Made by a program: the position numbers and the translations under genes. Source: Chryseobacterium mulctrae (GTDB lineage Bacteria; Bacteroidota; Bacteroidia; Flavobacteriales; Weeksellaceae). From it: 64,000 nucleotides of DNA. The stretch is taken from the NCBI RefSeq assembly GCF_006175945.1, contig NZ_VAJL01000001.1, positions 4,411,001 through 4,475,000 of the forward strand. The letters are read 5' to 3'. This document shows positions 27,534 to 36,856 of the stretch, in pieces. The notes beneath the pieces are model-generated. The model was not told the DNA's origin. It ran no database searches and was given only the letters and a program-made list of their open reading frames with translations. How positions within the stretch are numbered: the stretch's first letter is position 1; each line of letters begins with the position of its first letter.

Positions 27534-29012
27534 TTATTTTAAAAAGTCGATTGATACGTTATTATTTTTTAAGCTTTCATTTTCTGAAGCAAGATCATAA
27601 GCAGTTTCGTCAAATTCTGTTTTGATGGTCTTATTGGCACCCAAAGAAACCAGATATTTCAAAATTGTGTCATCTTTTGCTACCAAAGCTGCTTTTTGAA
27701 GAGCAGTCATACTTTCTTTGTTAACAGAATTTACATCAATTTTTAGATCGCTCAATTTTTTCAGAAGATCAAGATCATTTTTTGCAATCGCTAGATGAAG
27801 TAATGTATTACCATCTTTTTGTGAAGCAGTAACATTTACATTATTCGATTGAAGAATATTTAATTTTTCTGAAAATTCATCAGGACCTCTTTGTGGACCA
27901 GGTCTGTAAGACTGAATTAAATAATAAGCTAAATTATTTCCTTTAGCATCAACAATTTTTGCGTCTGCTTTATTAGAAATTAAAAATTTTACAATCTCTG
28001 CAGAACCACTTTGGATAGCCTGGGTTAAGGCAGATTCTCCATTAGAATTTACAGCATTGATGTTTTTGGTTTTTGCTGCAATTGCTTTTACATTTTCAAG
28101 ATCTCTTCCTCCTGAAGCAGTAATTAATGCATTATTTCCTTCACTGTCGGTTTTATTGGCATCAACTCCTTTGCTGATTAGATAATCGATGATTTCTTTC
28201 TGATTATTTTTTCTTGCAATAATCTGTAAAGCGTTTGCTCCGTTTGCATTGGTTGCAGAAGGATTTAACTTTACTTCATCAATTAAATACTGATAAACAG
28301 GAAGTGTATTTGTAACAGCTCTTGTTCCTGCTGCTGCATTGACCAAAGCTTTATCTGAAGCTTTAACTCCTTGGTTTTTTAATGATTTTAAAAGCTCGAT
28401 ATTTCCGAAACTCGCCGCATAATCAAAAGCAGTTGCTCCGGTGTCATCTACATCCTTTATAGAAAGACCTTTTGAAGTGAAAAGTTTTTGTAAAGAACCA
28501 TCTTTATCGTTTCCAATCGCCAAAAGTAAAATATTGGCTCCGTTTTTATATTTGTGTTTCGGATTTACACCAGCTTTGAAGAATGTTTCGTAGACTTTTG
28601 GATCATTTAAACCAAACATTGCAGCAAAAGCAAGAGGCGTTAAACCTTTTGTATCTAATTTATTAACATCAGAACCTTTAGAAATAAAATATTCAATGAT
28701 TTCAGGATTTCCAGCCATTGCAGCCCAGTGAAGATAAATTCTACCATCATGAGTAAGCTTGCCTACTGCATTTCCTCTTTGCTCTAAAAGAAATTTTACA
28801 GTTTCCAGAGGAGCTTTATTGGTAAGGGCAAGAGAAACAGGATCGAAAGTACTTCCATTAAATTCAGAGGCACTGTTTCCATTGGATATTTCTTGCTTTA
28901 CTTTTTCTACATTAGGTTTAGATTTCCAAAAATCTGCCTGTAATAAAGTGTTTTTTTGAGCACTGATTATTACAGAAAATAATAATAGAGCAGAATACAA
29001 TATCTTTTTCAT
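27534..29012 (-). CDS. Exported ankyrin-repeat protein
   Basis: A 492-residue protein with a signal peptide (MKKILYSALLLFSVIISA) and about twelve ankyrin repeats of ~33 residues (for example GLTPLAFAAMFG, GANALQIIARK, NGESALTQAIQSG, DGNTLLHLAIA). It is the first gene of the operon; the DUF2271 start is 6 bases after its stop. It probably acts in the periplasm as a scaffold for the redox proteins, a role guessed from linkage. The -35/-10 equivalent is not obvious. Confidence 0.92.
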   Translation of the reverse strand: MKKILYSALLLFSVIISAQKNTLLQADFWKSKPNVEKVKQEISNGNSASEFNGSTFDPVSLALTNKAPLETVKFLLEQRGNAVGKLTHDGRIYLHWAAMAGNPEIIEYFISKGSDVNKLDTKGLTPLAFAAMFGLNDPKVYETFFKAGVNPKHKYKNGANILLLAIGNDKDGSLQKLFTSKGLSIKDVDDTGATAFDYAASFGNIELLKSLKNQGVKASDKALVNAAAGTRAVTNTLPVYQYLIDEVKLNPSATNANGANALQIIARKNNQKEIIDYLISKGVDANKTDSEGNNALITASGGRDLENVKAIAAKTKNINAVNSNGESALTQAIQSGSAEIVKFLISNKADAKIVDAKGNNLAYYLIQSYRPGPQRGPDEFSEKLNILQSNNVNVTASQKDGNTLLHLAIAKNDLDLLKKLSDLKIDVNSVNKESMTALQKAALVAKDDTILKYLVSLGANKTIKTEFDETAYDLASENESLKNNNVSIDFLK

Positions 29013-29366
29013 TGTTATTTTTATTTATTCTAAATACTGAACGCAAAATTAGTGTTTCCTATCGAGGTTGAAAAGGAAAAAATACAGAAATTTGAGCCTT
29101 AATTATTGATTAATATCATTAAATGAATAAAACCAGCAAGCCTTAAAATAGTTTATGCGTTAGGTCATAAAAAATTATAGCGAAAGTTTATAATTTTGAA
29201 TGTATAGATAGTATCAATCCAATTTTATTTGTCTATGTTTATAACTCAAGTTTTTTAAGACTGTCAATATTTTTTTGACAGTCTTTTTATTTTTAATAAT
29301 GATTCGCAGATACCACAAATTTTATGGTTGGCAATAATTTTGTTTTAACTGAAGAAATATTAGTTT
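29013..29366. other. Intergenic region with candidate small RNA
   Basis: Divergent region between the ankyrin operon and the 29367 gene. No protein frame is evident. It contains a TAATTTTG box at about 29192-29199 and a strong orphan terminator at 29258-29290 on the plus strand; the transcript between would be ~85 bases. Confidence 0.55.
29258..29290 (+). terminator. Orphan terminator
   Basis: AGACTGTCAA-TATTTTT-TTGACAGTCTTTTTATTTT; clear stem and T run, with no upstream plus-strand gene for several kilobases. Confidence 0.85.
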
Positions 29367-29687
29367 ATGAAAAATTCAGTGAAAATTGCCTTAGGTATTG
29401 TTGCCGGTGGAGTTTTAGTCTTTTTAAATCAAAAAAGAAAAGGAAGAAACAATAAAAATCACACATTTACGGCTCCAGATGGAAATCAGTACAAAGAAAA
29501 TCAAATGTACCGAACTGCTGAAGGAGAAGTTTTTAAAAACGGAAAAAAGATTCGTCTCGAAACTCCGGAAAATATCCTTTCAACTCATAATCATGTAGAT
29601 GCGAGTTTTAATAATCAACATCTGAATGATCATTACAATTCAAATCAGCAGGTTTCTTATCATCAAAAAGGAACTAGACATCGTTAA
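29367..29687 (+). CDS. Hypothetical protein with N-terminal membrane anchor
   Basis: A 106-residue protein. Residues 5-22 (VKIALGIVAGGVLVFLNQ) form one hydrophobic helix, then a Lys/Arg stretch and a hydrophilic His- and Asn-rich tail. No recognisable domain; it looks like a small envelope protein. It lies convergent with the next gene with almost no spacer. Confidence 0.7.
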   Translation: MKNSVKIALGIVAGGVLVFLNQKRKGRNNKNHTFTAPDGNQYKENQMYRTAEGEVFKNGKKIRLETPENILSTHNHVDASFNNQHLNDHYNSNQQVSYHQKGTRHR

Positions 29688-29689
29688 AT

Positions 29690-30127
29690 TTAGCAATCAT
29701 TGGCGCTGTAATTGGCTTTTTCCAATTCGTCTTCCATTTTTTCAATTTCAGCTTTAGATTGTTTTATCTTTTTTAAATTGACTTTAAGCTGTTTTTTTCC
29801 ATCAGGAGAAATCCACAGTCCTTGAAGAATTTCTGAATTACGCTTCAGAAGCATAATTCCTGTATTATATTGCTCAACAAAAGTATATTGTTGAGCTTTT
29901 TCAGAAAAAGTAGTATCTAAAAGAATCCAGTTCGCAGTTTTGTTATCGGTGTATTTATAAATTCCGGAAGCAATAATACTCGGACAGCCTGTTTCTTCAA
30001 TTTTCAGGTAAAATAAAATATTTATTTTTCCGTCGATGGTTCCAGTATATTTTTCTTGCTTAAGAATTTGCTGAGCATTGATTGCTAAAGATGAAAACAA
30101 TAAAAGTAGAGTAGTGATAATTTTCAT
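29690..30127 (-). CDS. Hypothetical secreted protein
   Basis: A 145-residue protein with a signal peptide (MKIITTLLLLFSSLAINAQQ). The mature part is beta-rich, with one Cys in the middle and one at the C-terminus (ANDC), and resembles small lipocalin-like secreted proteins of Flavobacteriia without a firm family. Nothing is known of its job. It ends 3 bases after the stop of the convergent 29367 gene. Confidence 0.75.
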   Translation of the reverse strand: MKIITTLLLLFSSLAINAQQILKQEKYTGTIDGKINILFYLKIEETGCPSIIASGIYKYTDNKTANWILLDTTFSEKAQQYTFVEQYNTGIMLLKRNSEILQGLWISPDGKKQLKVNLKKIKQSKAEIEKMEDELEKANYSANDC

Positions 30128-30324
30128 TTTATTCTTTTTTAAATAAAACCTTAATTTTTATCTGTATAATTAATACACTTAAATGTGATTTTTCAAAGGT
30201 AATTATTTTTTATAAATCAATTACCAAATATTTGTCGATGAAATGTAGGTTTATGTTGCAGATTCAAATTAAAAAAAGGTAGCTTTATTGGCTTATTTTT
30301 TGAATCTTCAAATAAAATGACATC

Positions 30325-31032
30325 ATGTTTTTAGCAACTCTTTTAAACTTTACCTGGAAAGAATTATTCTTGGGAACCGAAGATTGGGGATTTCTCCTGG
30401 AAATTGTACTTCGTACGATCATTATGTTTCTTACCATCATTATAAGTCTTCGGATTTTAGGAAAAAGAGGGGTGAAGCAACTTTCAATCTTCGAGTTGGT
30501 TGTGATTATCGGATTAGGTTCTGCAGCCGGAGATCCTATGTTTTATAAAGAAGTGGGAATAGTCTCGTCCATGCTTGTTTTTTTGGTCATCATTATTTTA
30601 TATTCTTCTATTACAGCATTGATAGGAAGATTCAAAAAATTAGAAAACTTATTTGAAGGAAAAGCAATATGTCTTATTGAGCACGGAGTTTTTGCCATCG
30701 ACAATTTTAAGAAAGAAAATTTAGGAAGTGATGAGTTTTTTGCAGAATTAAGGGTGAAAGGTATTTCTCATTTAGGTCAGATTGAGTTTGCTATTGAAGA
30801 AGTTTCCGGAGAAATAAGTGTTTTCTTTAATGAAGATAAAGAGGTAAAATACGGACTTCCGATCATGCTGAATTCTTTGGATCATCCAATAAAATATATT
30901 AAAAAAGAAGGACATTATTCTTGCACATTTTGCGGTTTTACAGAAAAAAAAGAAGAAGGGAATGCGGGAAGCTGTAAAAATTGTGGCAAAGAAAATTGGG
31001 TTGAAGCAAGCAATAAAATAAGAGTGACATAA
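30325..31032 (+). CDS. DUF421/YetF-type membrane protein with C-terminal zinc ribbon
   Basis: A 235-residue protein: three N-terminal helices (about 24-95), the conserved RTIIMFLTIIISLRILGKRGVKQLSIFELVVIIGLGSAAG stretch of the YetF family (given in part), a DUF421 cytosolic domain, and at the end a CTFC-x13-CKNC pair that should bind Zn. The Zn ribbon is an addition to the usual DUF421 layout. The family role is not settled. Stands alone on the plus strand. Confidence 0.88.
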   Translation: MFLATLLNFTWKELFLGTEDWGFLLEIVLRTIIMFLTIIISLRILGKRGVKQLSIFELVVIIGLGSAAGDPMFYKEVGIVSSMLVFLVIIILYSSITALIGRFKKLENLFEGKAICLIEHGVFAIDNFKKENLGSDEFFAELRVKGISHLGQIEFAIEEVSGEISVFFNEDKEVKYGLPIMLNSLDHPIKYIKKEGHYSCTFCGFTEKKEEGNAGSCKNCGKENWVEASNKIRVT

Positions 31033-31094
31033 AAAAGTCCCCAACCTAAGTCAGGGATAATAATATAAAAATATGAAGTTTAATCGCTTCGTTT

Positions 31095-31514
31095 TTAAAT
31101 GGCTGCTTTATGAAAAGAGCTTTTAAGAAAAACTGTCGTTTCTTTCCCAAAGAGACATGAAAAAATATTTTGGAATTCGTGAATGTATTTACATTTTATC
31201 GTATTCCCATAAATTTTTAAACCTTCAAAAATCTTTTTTGAATTTAAATCAATATCATACTTGATAAAAGATTCTGGTCTTTCATAGCGAATAATTTGTT
31301 GGTCTGAAGCGTAGGTTTTCAAAAAACCAAATTTCTCTAGCCAGTCTTCTGTAATCTGAATAGGGCTTATTTTTTCTGCCGGTACAGAAATAGCATGACT
31401 TTCATTTTCAATCTTAACAAAATAATCCTTTTCATTCTGGAAAATCTCTGTTATCGTAAAAATCTCTTTTTGATATTCAACAAGATTTTTAATTTTTAAA
31501 TCTGTAACTTTCAT
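31095..31514 (-). CDS. Hypothetical protein
   Basis: A 139-residue soluble protein, no signal. The first ~50 residues look like a small beta barrel (VEYQKEIFTITEIFQNEKDYFVKIE) and the end contains IHEFQNIFSCLFGKE, a motif I have seen in unannotated Bacteroidota proteins, where it usually reads like HQLQNLYFALTGEE. No function can be given. Confidence 0.7.
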   Translation of the reverse strand: MKVTDLKIKNLVEYQKEIFTITEIFQNEKDYFVKIENESHAISVPAEKISPIQITEDWLEKFGFLKTYASDQQIIRYERPESFIKYDIDLNSKKIFEGLKIYGNTIKCKYIHEFQNIFSCLFGKETTVFLKSSFHKAAI

Positions 31515-31633
31515 ATTATTAGATGGTGTGATATTTATTATGTTAAATAGTAATTACAAATACTATGCCTCACATTATGTATGTGGTATCTAATTGATAT
31601 GAATTTTGAAATTTTTCGTTTTGAAAATAAAAA

Positions 31634-32923
31634 TTATCCTTTTACCCCTTTTTTATAAACCTCCAAAGCTCTGTTTCGGGCAAAAGAATGTTCAATGATA
31701 GGCGTTTTTACAGCGTGTTTCTCAGGATTCCACTGATTGATGTATTTTAAATCTTTATCAAATTTTTTAGCTTGTTCACTCGGATTAAATATTCTGAAAT
31801 ATGGCGCAGCATCACAACCACAACCTGCAGCCCATTGCCAGTTTCCGTTGTTGGAAGAAAGCTCATAATCTAGAAGTTTTTCGGCAAAATAAGCTTCGCC
31901 CCATTTCCAATCGATGAGAAGATGTTTGGTAAGAAAACTTGCGACAACCATTCTTACCCGATTATGCATAAATCCTGTCTCATTGAGTTGTCGCATTCCT
32001 GCATCTACAATTGGATAACCTGTTTTCCCTTCACACCAGAGTTTAAATTCGTCTTCATTATTTCGCCAGTGAATGTTTTCATATTTTTCCTTAAAACATT
32101 TTGTGACAACTTTTGGAAAATGATACAGAATCTGCATAAAAAATTCTCTCCAGATTAATTCATTCAGCCAGGTTTCGTTATGTTCTGAAGCATATTTTAC
32201 ACATTTTCTGATAGAAATTGTTCCAAAACGCAAAGCAATTCCCAATCGTGTCGTTTGATCTAAAGCCGGAAAATCTCTGTTTTTGTCATAAGTTTCTATC
32301 ACATTTTTATCTATAACAGGTTCAACGAAAACCATGTCTGTTTTTTCAAAACCAATTTCTTTCAAAGTATGAATGTCTTTAGTTTTAAATGCATAAAAAT
32401 TTTTAATGTTAGTTTTTGCTAAATGAATTTCTGTTTGATGAAATTTTTCTTTCCATTTTTTTGAAAACGGCGTGTAAACTGTGTAAGGTAAACCATCGTT
32501 TTTTACAATTTCATTTTTTTCAAAGATGACCTGATCTTTAAAACCTTTAAATTCAACGTTATTTTTTTGTAAGAAATCATAGATTTCTTTGTCGCGCTTT
32601 ATTGCTTGTGGTTCATAATCCCGATTACAGAAAACAGTTTCAACATCAAATTCGTTGATGATTTCTTTAAAAATTTCTAGTGGTTTACCGAGATAAGTTT
32701 TAATTCCTGATTGGTGTTTTTTTAATTCTTCATTAATTCCTTCTAAAGCCTGATGAATATAATCAACTCTTCGGTCTGATTTATTTTCAAGCTGATCTAA
32801 AATTTCGGTATCAAATATAAAAATTGGAAGTACTTTCTGGTCAGATTGTAATGCAGCATTGAGAGCAGTATTATCGGAAAGCCTCAAATCTCTGCGAAAC
32901 CAGAATATATTAATTTTGTTCAT
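31634..32923 (-). CDS. phrB: Deoxyribodipyrimidine photolyase
   Basis: A 429-residue CPD photolyase. N-terminal Rossmann domain with FWFRRDLRLSDNTAL and the FAD domain with TRLGIALRFGTISIRK, ELIWREFFMQILYHFP, GYPIVDAGMRQLNETG, MHNRVRMVVASFLTKHLLIDW and NNGNWQWAAGCGCDAAPYFRIF. It splits cyclobutane dimers using visible light. It overlaps the crtY gene by 14 bases, so pigment synthesis and photorepair are co-expressed. Confidence 0.96.
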   Translation of the reverse strand: MNKINIFWFRRDLRLSDNTALNAALQSDQKVLPIFIFDTEILDQLENKSDRRVDYIHQALEGINEELKKHQSGIKTYLGKPLEIFKEIINEFDVETVFCNRDYEPQAIKRDKEIYDFLQKNNVEFKGFKDQVIFEKNEIVKNDGLPYTVYTPFSKKWKEKFHQTEIHLAKTNIKNFYAFKTKDIHTLKEIGFEKTDMVFVEPVIDKNVIETYDKNRDFPALDQTTRLGIALRFGTISIRKCVKYASEHNETWLNELIWREFFMQILYHFPKVVTKCFKEKYENIHWRNNEDEFKLWCEGKTGYPIVDAGMRQLNETGFMHNRVRMVVASFLTKHLLIDWKWGEAYFAEKLLDYELSSNNGNWQWAAGCGCDAAPYFRIFNPSEQAKKFDKDLKYINQWNPEKHAVKTPIIEHSFARNRALEVYKKGVKG

Positions 32924-33602
32924 CTTTTTTAAATTTATGAAAAAAGAAAAGATTCCACAGAATCATTTCGTAGCCATAGACTGTATCTTCAATAGGAATC
33001 GTTAAAATTCTGAAACCTATAAAATCTTTTGGATTGTAATTAACAATGGGAGAATCGAGTCCGGTTCCGGTGAGAATTCCATTAACGGCCAAAAATCCGG
33101 GCATTAAAACCAGATAAATAAAAGAAGCCTTACCAATCCATTTTACTTTTAAAACAAAATAGAGCACCATTAAAGTGATTGCTGTGGTAAGAAAAGTAAC
33201 CAAAGAGTAAATTTTATCTTTAAATAAAATTGCTAAAATAATACAAGCAATAATTGAAATAAGCACAAAAACCTTTTCAACAGATGGTTTCCAGTCTAGT
33301 TTAAAGAATTTATCTAAACAGAAATACGTAAATACGCATGAAAATGGAATGCAGATAAAAAACAATAATTCCTCAATCGGAAGTCCGAAAAGTCGTTTGC
33401 CAATTAAATATTTATCATTAAACCACCAAACTCCATTTGCCGTGAACCAAACATCCCATGCAATAAAAAATAGAGCAACAATAATTGAGGAAAGCAAAAA
33501 AGCTTTAAAATGTCTGTGAAATTTAATTTTCGGATGAAAAGAAAATATAAAACAGATAATTATTGTGAAAAAATTAATCGCTAAATACGTGTATTGCAAC
33601 AT
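32910..33602 (-). CDS. crtY: Lycopene beta-cyclase, CrtYcd fused type
   Basis: A 230-residue membrane protein, about seven helices. Two copies of the CrtYcd motif, GLPIEELLFF and TIPIEDTVYGYE (about residues 70 and 205), mark a single-chain fusion of the heterodimeric bacterial cyclase. It should convert lycopene to beta-carotene. The stop of crtZ is one base before its start region, so the operon is tightly packed. Confidence 0.92.
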   Translation of the reverse strand: MLQYTYLAINFFTIIICFIFSFHPKIKFHRHFKAFLLSSIIVALFFIAWDVWFTANGVWWFNDKYLIGKRLFGLPIEELLFFICIPFSCVFTYFCLDKFFKLDWKPSVEKVFVLISIIACIILAILFKDKIYSLVTFLTTAITLMVLYFVLKVKWIGKASFIYLVLMPGFLAVNGILTGTGLDSPIVNYNPKDFIGFRILTIPIEDTVYGYEMILWNLFFFHKFKKDEQN

Positions 33603-34061
33603 TTACGCTTTATTTTTATTAAAAAACATTTTAAAATACTTCACAGGAACCCATAGAAAACCGAAACATTCGCCATGCTCTTTTCCTATATGTTTATGAT
33701 GCTGTTTGTGACCTCTTCGAATGGCCAGTAAGTAAGGATTTTTTGTATTCTTTAAAATCTTGAAACGCTGATGAATAAAGATGTCGTGTACGAAAAAATA
33801 AGCCATTCCGTAAATTGTTATTCCAAGAGAAATATAGAAATAAATATTAAAATTATTAATCGTTCCGTAATACATTAATGCAATGGTTGGAATAGCGAAA
33901 ATGGCGAAGAAATAATCATTTTTTTCCATATGTCCTTCGTTGCTGTGATCGTGATGATCGCGGTGAAGAGTCCACAAAAAACCATGCATAATATATTTGT
34001 GAACTAACCAGGTAATTCCTTCCATCGTAAAAAATGTAGCTACAACAATTAAAAAATTCAT
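33603..34061 (-). CDS. crtZ: Beta-carotene hydroxylase
   Basis: A 152-residue di-iron hydroxylase of the fatty-acid hydroxylase superfamily. The His clusters are HKYIMH, HRDHHDH, HDIFIHQRF and HKQHHKH. It adds hydroxyl groups to the beta-ionone rings, giving zeaxanthin, the usual carotenoid of Chryseobacterium. The gene abuts crtY. Confidence 0.95.
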   Translation of the reverse strand: MNFLIVVATFFTMEGITWLVHKYIMHGFLWTLHRDHHDHSNEGHMEKNDYFFAIFAIPTIALMYYGTINNFNIYFYISLGITIYGMAYFFVHDIFIHQRFKILKNTKNPYLLAIRRGHKQHHKHIGKEHGECFGFLWVPVKYFKMFFNKNKA

Positions 34062-34062
34062 G

Positions 34063-34524
34063 CTATTTTTTATTAAATGTTTCTTCTAAAATTTTAAATC
34101 GGTAATCGAAAATATGTTCCAACTTTTTCTTTACCATTACGCTGTGTGCAATTTCTCCTAAAAATCCAAAAGATAATTCATAACTTACTGTATCTATCAT
34201 CAAAATACCTTTATCATTAAGAATAAACTCATGAAAATGATTCCATAGTTTGAAAGGACCTTTTTTCTGAAAATCGGTGAAGCTTTTCTCAAAGTTAACT
34301 TCCGTAATTTCGGTTTGCCAGTTTAGTTTAATTCCAAAAAGAGGTGAAACATAATAATCGATCAACATTCCTTTATAGATTTCATCATCAGAAAGCTGTG
34401 TTCTTACCACAAAATTCATGTCTTTTGGGGTAATTTCTGAAAGATTATTTGCCGAAGAGAAAAATTTCCAGGCAGTTTTTATATCGCAGTTAAGTTGTTG
34501 TTGACGCTTAAGCTGGTGTACCAT
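34063..34524 (-). CDS. SRPBCC-fold protein in the carotenoid operon
   Basis: A 153-residue ligand-binding protein of the START/SRPBCC type, similar to proteins often labelled cell-division inhibitors: KTAWKFFSSANNLSEITP, MNFVVRTQL, VSPLFGIKLNWQTEIT and DTVSYELSFGFLGE. It recurs inside carotenoid operons of this phylum. It may hold a carotenoid or lipid intermediate. Two bases separate it from crtZ. Confidence 0.88.
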   Translation of the reverse strand: MVHQLKRQQQLNCDIKTAWKFFSSANNLSEITPKDMNFVVRTQLSDDEIYKGMLIDYYVSPLFGIKLNWQTEITEVNFEKSFTDFQKKGPFKLWNHFHEFILNDKGILMIDTVSYELSFGFLGEIAHSVMVKKKLEHIFDYRFKILEETFNKK

Positions 34525-34541
34525 TTTTTTTAATTTATATT

Positions 34542-35378
34542 TTATAGAAAAGACATTTTGTATTGCACATAGCTGCTCATCATTAAAGAAAATTTTCTAC
34601 CGTTTGATATTCTGATTCTTTGGTTGATAATCTTATTGGCAGAGGTTTTTTTTATTTTTGTGAAAAGAGAAGTATAATATCGATAAGCCAGATAAACTCC
34701 AAACCTTGATGAATTGGGAAGTTTTTTGATCCCTTCTAAAGCTTCCTTAAACTCATCATAAATTTCTTTTTCAATTTGAGACTTTACAACATTATCAAAG
34801 TAAGAAATATCAACATTAGGGAAATAAGTACGTCCCAAAATCTGATAATCATCTTTCATGTCACGAAGAAAATTCACTTTCTGAAAAGCTGAACCCAATT
34901 TCATCGCAGAAGGTTTCAGTTGATTGTATTTTTCTTTATTTCCGTCTACAAAAATATGAAGACACATTAAGCCGACAACTTCTGCAGAACCGAGAATATA
35001 TTCTTTATAAAGCTCAGAATCATAATCGATTTTCTGCAAATCCATTTCCATACTTTTAAGAAACTGATTAATTAGTTGCACATCGATCTCATATCGGTGA
35101 ATCGTCTCCTGAAACGCCTGCAAGATCGGGTTTAAAGAAATTTTTTCTTCTAAAGCCTGATTGGTTTGCTCACGAAATCTAGCCAAAAGAGTAGTACGGT
35201 CAAAACCATGAAAGCTGTCGACAATTTCATCAGCCAATCTTACATATCCGTAGATGGCATAAATAGAATTTCTGATCTTGGGTGAAAGCGCCAAAATTCC
35301 CAAAGAAAAACTCGTGCTGTATTGTTTTGTTGTCTGTTTGCTGATCTTATAAGAAAGTTCATCGAAAAGTTTTTTCAT
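34542..35378 (-). CDS. crtB: Phytoene synthase
   Basis: A 278-residue isoprenoid synthase of the phytoene/squalene group. Two Asp-rich motifs are visible: RLADEIVDSF (about residue 47) and LRDMKDDYQILGR (about 173). SFSLGILALSPKIR begins the domain. It joins two geranylgeranyl diphosphates to give phytoene. The start is 9 bases after the crtI stop. Confidence 0.95.
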   Translation of the reverse strand: MKKLFDELSYKISKQTTKQYSTSFSLGILALSPKIRNSIYAIYGYVRLADEIVDSFHGFDRTTLLARFREQTNQALEEKISLNPILQAFQETIHRYEIDVQLINQFLKSMEMDLQKIDYDSELYKEYILGSAEVVGLMCLHIFVDGNKEKYNQLKPSAMKLGSAFQKVNFLRDMKDDYQILGRTYFPNVDISYFDNVVKSQIEKEIYDEFKEALEGIKKLPNSSRFGVYLAYRYYTSLFTKIKKTSANKIINQRIRISNGRKFSLMMSSYVQYKMSFL

Positions 35379-35387
35379 ATTCTGTGG

Positions 35388-36854
35388 TTATTTAGTGGCT
35401 TCGGTTGCGGCTATTTTTCCGGATATAATCGAAGGTGGAACTCCCGGTCCGGGAACGGTGAGTTGTCCTGTATAAAAAAGATTTTTTACTTTTTTGTTTC
35501 TCAGTGAAGGTTTGAGAACTGCAGTCTGATTCAGCGTGTTAGCCAAACCATAAGCATTTCCTTGGTATGCATTGTAATCGTTTTTGAAATCATTAATGCA
35601 ATAGCTTTTTTTATAATCGATTTTTGATAAAAGATTTGATAATTTGGTGTGTTTTTCAAGCCTTTCAATCATTTCAAGAAAATATTTTTCTCTGATTTCT
35701 TCTTTATCTTCAATTCCTATTGCAATTGGCATTAAAAGAAATACATTTTCGCAATTTTCAGGAGCTACATTTTTATCTGTTTTTGATGGACAGCAAGCAT
35801 AAAATAAAGGTTTTGTCGGCCATTTTTTATCTTCGTAAATTTCAGAAGTATGAAGTTCCAGATCATTTTCAAAAAATAAAGTATGATGTTTCAGATTTTG
35901 AATTTTTTCTTTAAATCCTAAATAATAAATCAAGCAAGAAGGTGCGAAAGTTTTCTTTTTCCAATAATCTTCGTTGTAATTTTGATATTCTTTCTGAAGC
36001 AAATTCTGTTCTGTGTGATGATAATCAGAAGAAGCAATTACACTATCAAACTCAATTTCTGAACCGTTGACAATGATTGATTGTGCTTTACCATCTTTAA
36101 TTTTAATTTCTTCAACATTTGAATTTAAATGAAACTGAACGTCTTGTTCTTTGGCAATTTCAGACATAGCTTCAATCACTTTATAAAAACCTCCCATCGG
36201 ATACCATGTTCCCAATTTGTAACCACCATAATTCATCAGGCTGTACAAAGCCGGAATATCTTTTGGAGCAGCTCCGAGAAAAATAACAGGAAATTCCATT
36301 AGCATGATCAGTTTTGGATGTGAGAAATATTTTCTTACAAAACGGTGAAAATTGGATAATAAATCAAGCTTTAAAGCACTTTTTGCAATCTTTGGAGAAA
36401 CAAATTCAAACCATGAATGACAAGGTTTTGTCACGAAATCTTTCATTCCGACTTCGTATTTGTACTTTGCGTCTTCCATGAACTCGTCAAGCTTTTTTGC
36501 TGCTCCTTTTTCGATATTTTCAAAAACATCTCGCATTTCAGAATAATCTTTCGGAACAGCCATAATTCCGTCAGAAAAAACCATTTCAAATTGAGGGTTT
36601 AAAGAAACCAATTCGTAATAGTCGGAAGTTTTTTTATTAAATGCATTGAAAAAATCTTCAATAATATCGGGCATCCAATACCAACTTGGTCCCATATCAA
36701 AAACATAACCATTATCGGTGGTAAATTGTCTGGCTCTTCCTCCCAAACTGCTGTTTTTTTCAAAAATGTGAACTTCATGACCAGCTTGTGCAGCATAAGC
36801 TGCAGCAGATAATCCTGAAAATCCCGAACCGATAACTGCTATTTTTTTAATCAT
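35388..36854 (-). CDS. crtI: Phytoene desaturase
   Basis: A 488-residue CrtI-type FAD enzyme. Dinucleotide motif GSGFSGLSAAAYAAQAG from residue 8, EKNSSLGGRARQFTTDNGYVFDMGPSWYW, a C-terminal FYTGQLTVPGPGVPPSIISGKIAA. It desaturates phytoene to lycopene. Start ATG is immediately after the MarR gene stop (2 bases). Confidence 0.95.
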   Translation of the reverse strand: MIKKIAVIGSGFSGLSAAAYAAQAGHEVHIFEKNSSLGGRARQFTTDNGYVFDMGPSWYWMPDIIEDFFNAFNKKTSDYYELVSLNPQFEMVFSDGIMAVPKDYSEMRDVFENIEKGAAKKLDEFMEDAKYKYEVGMKDFVTKPCHSWFEFVSPKIAKSALKLDLLSNFHRFVRKYFSHPKLIMLMEFPVIFLGAAPKDIPALYSLMNYGGYKLGTWYPMGGFYKVIEAMSEIAKEQDVQFHLNSNVEEIKIKDGKAQSIIVNGSEIEFDSVIASSDYHHTEQNLLQKEYQNYNEDYWKKKTFAPSCLIYYLGFKEKIQNLKHHTLFFENDLELHTSEIYEDKKWPTKPLFYACCPSKTDKNVAPENCENVFLLMPIAIGIEDKEEIREKYFLEMIERLEKHTKLSNLLSKIDYKKSYCINDFKNDYNAYQGNAYGLANTLNQTAVLKPSLRNKKVKNLFYTGQLTVPGPGVPPSIISGKIAATEATK

Positions 36855-36856
36855 AA

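Noticed and set aside
34063..34524. SRPBCC gene as a cell-division inhibitor
   Set aside because: That label is common for the family, but the gene is inside a pigment operon and has no division-related motif.
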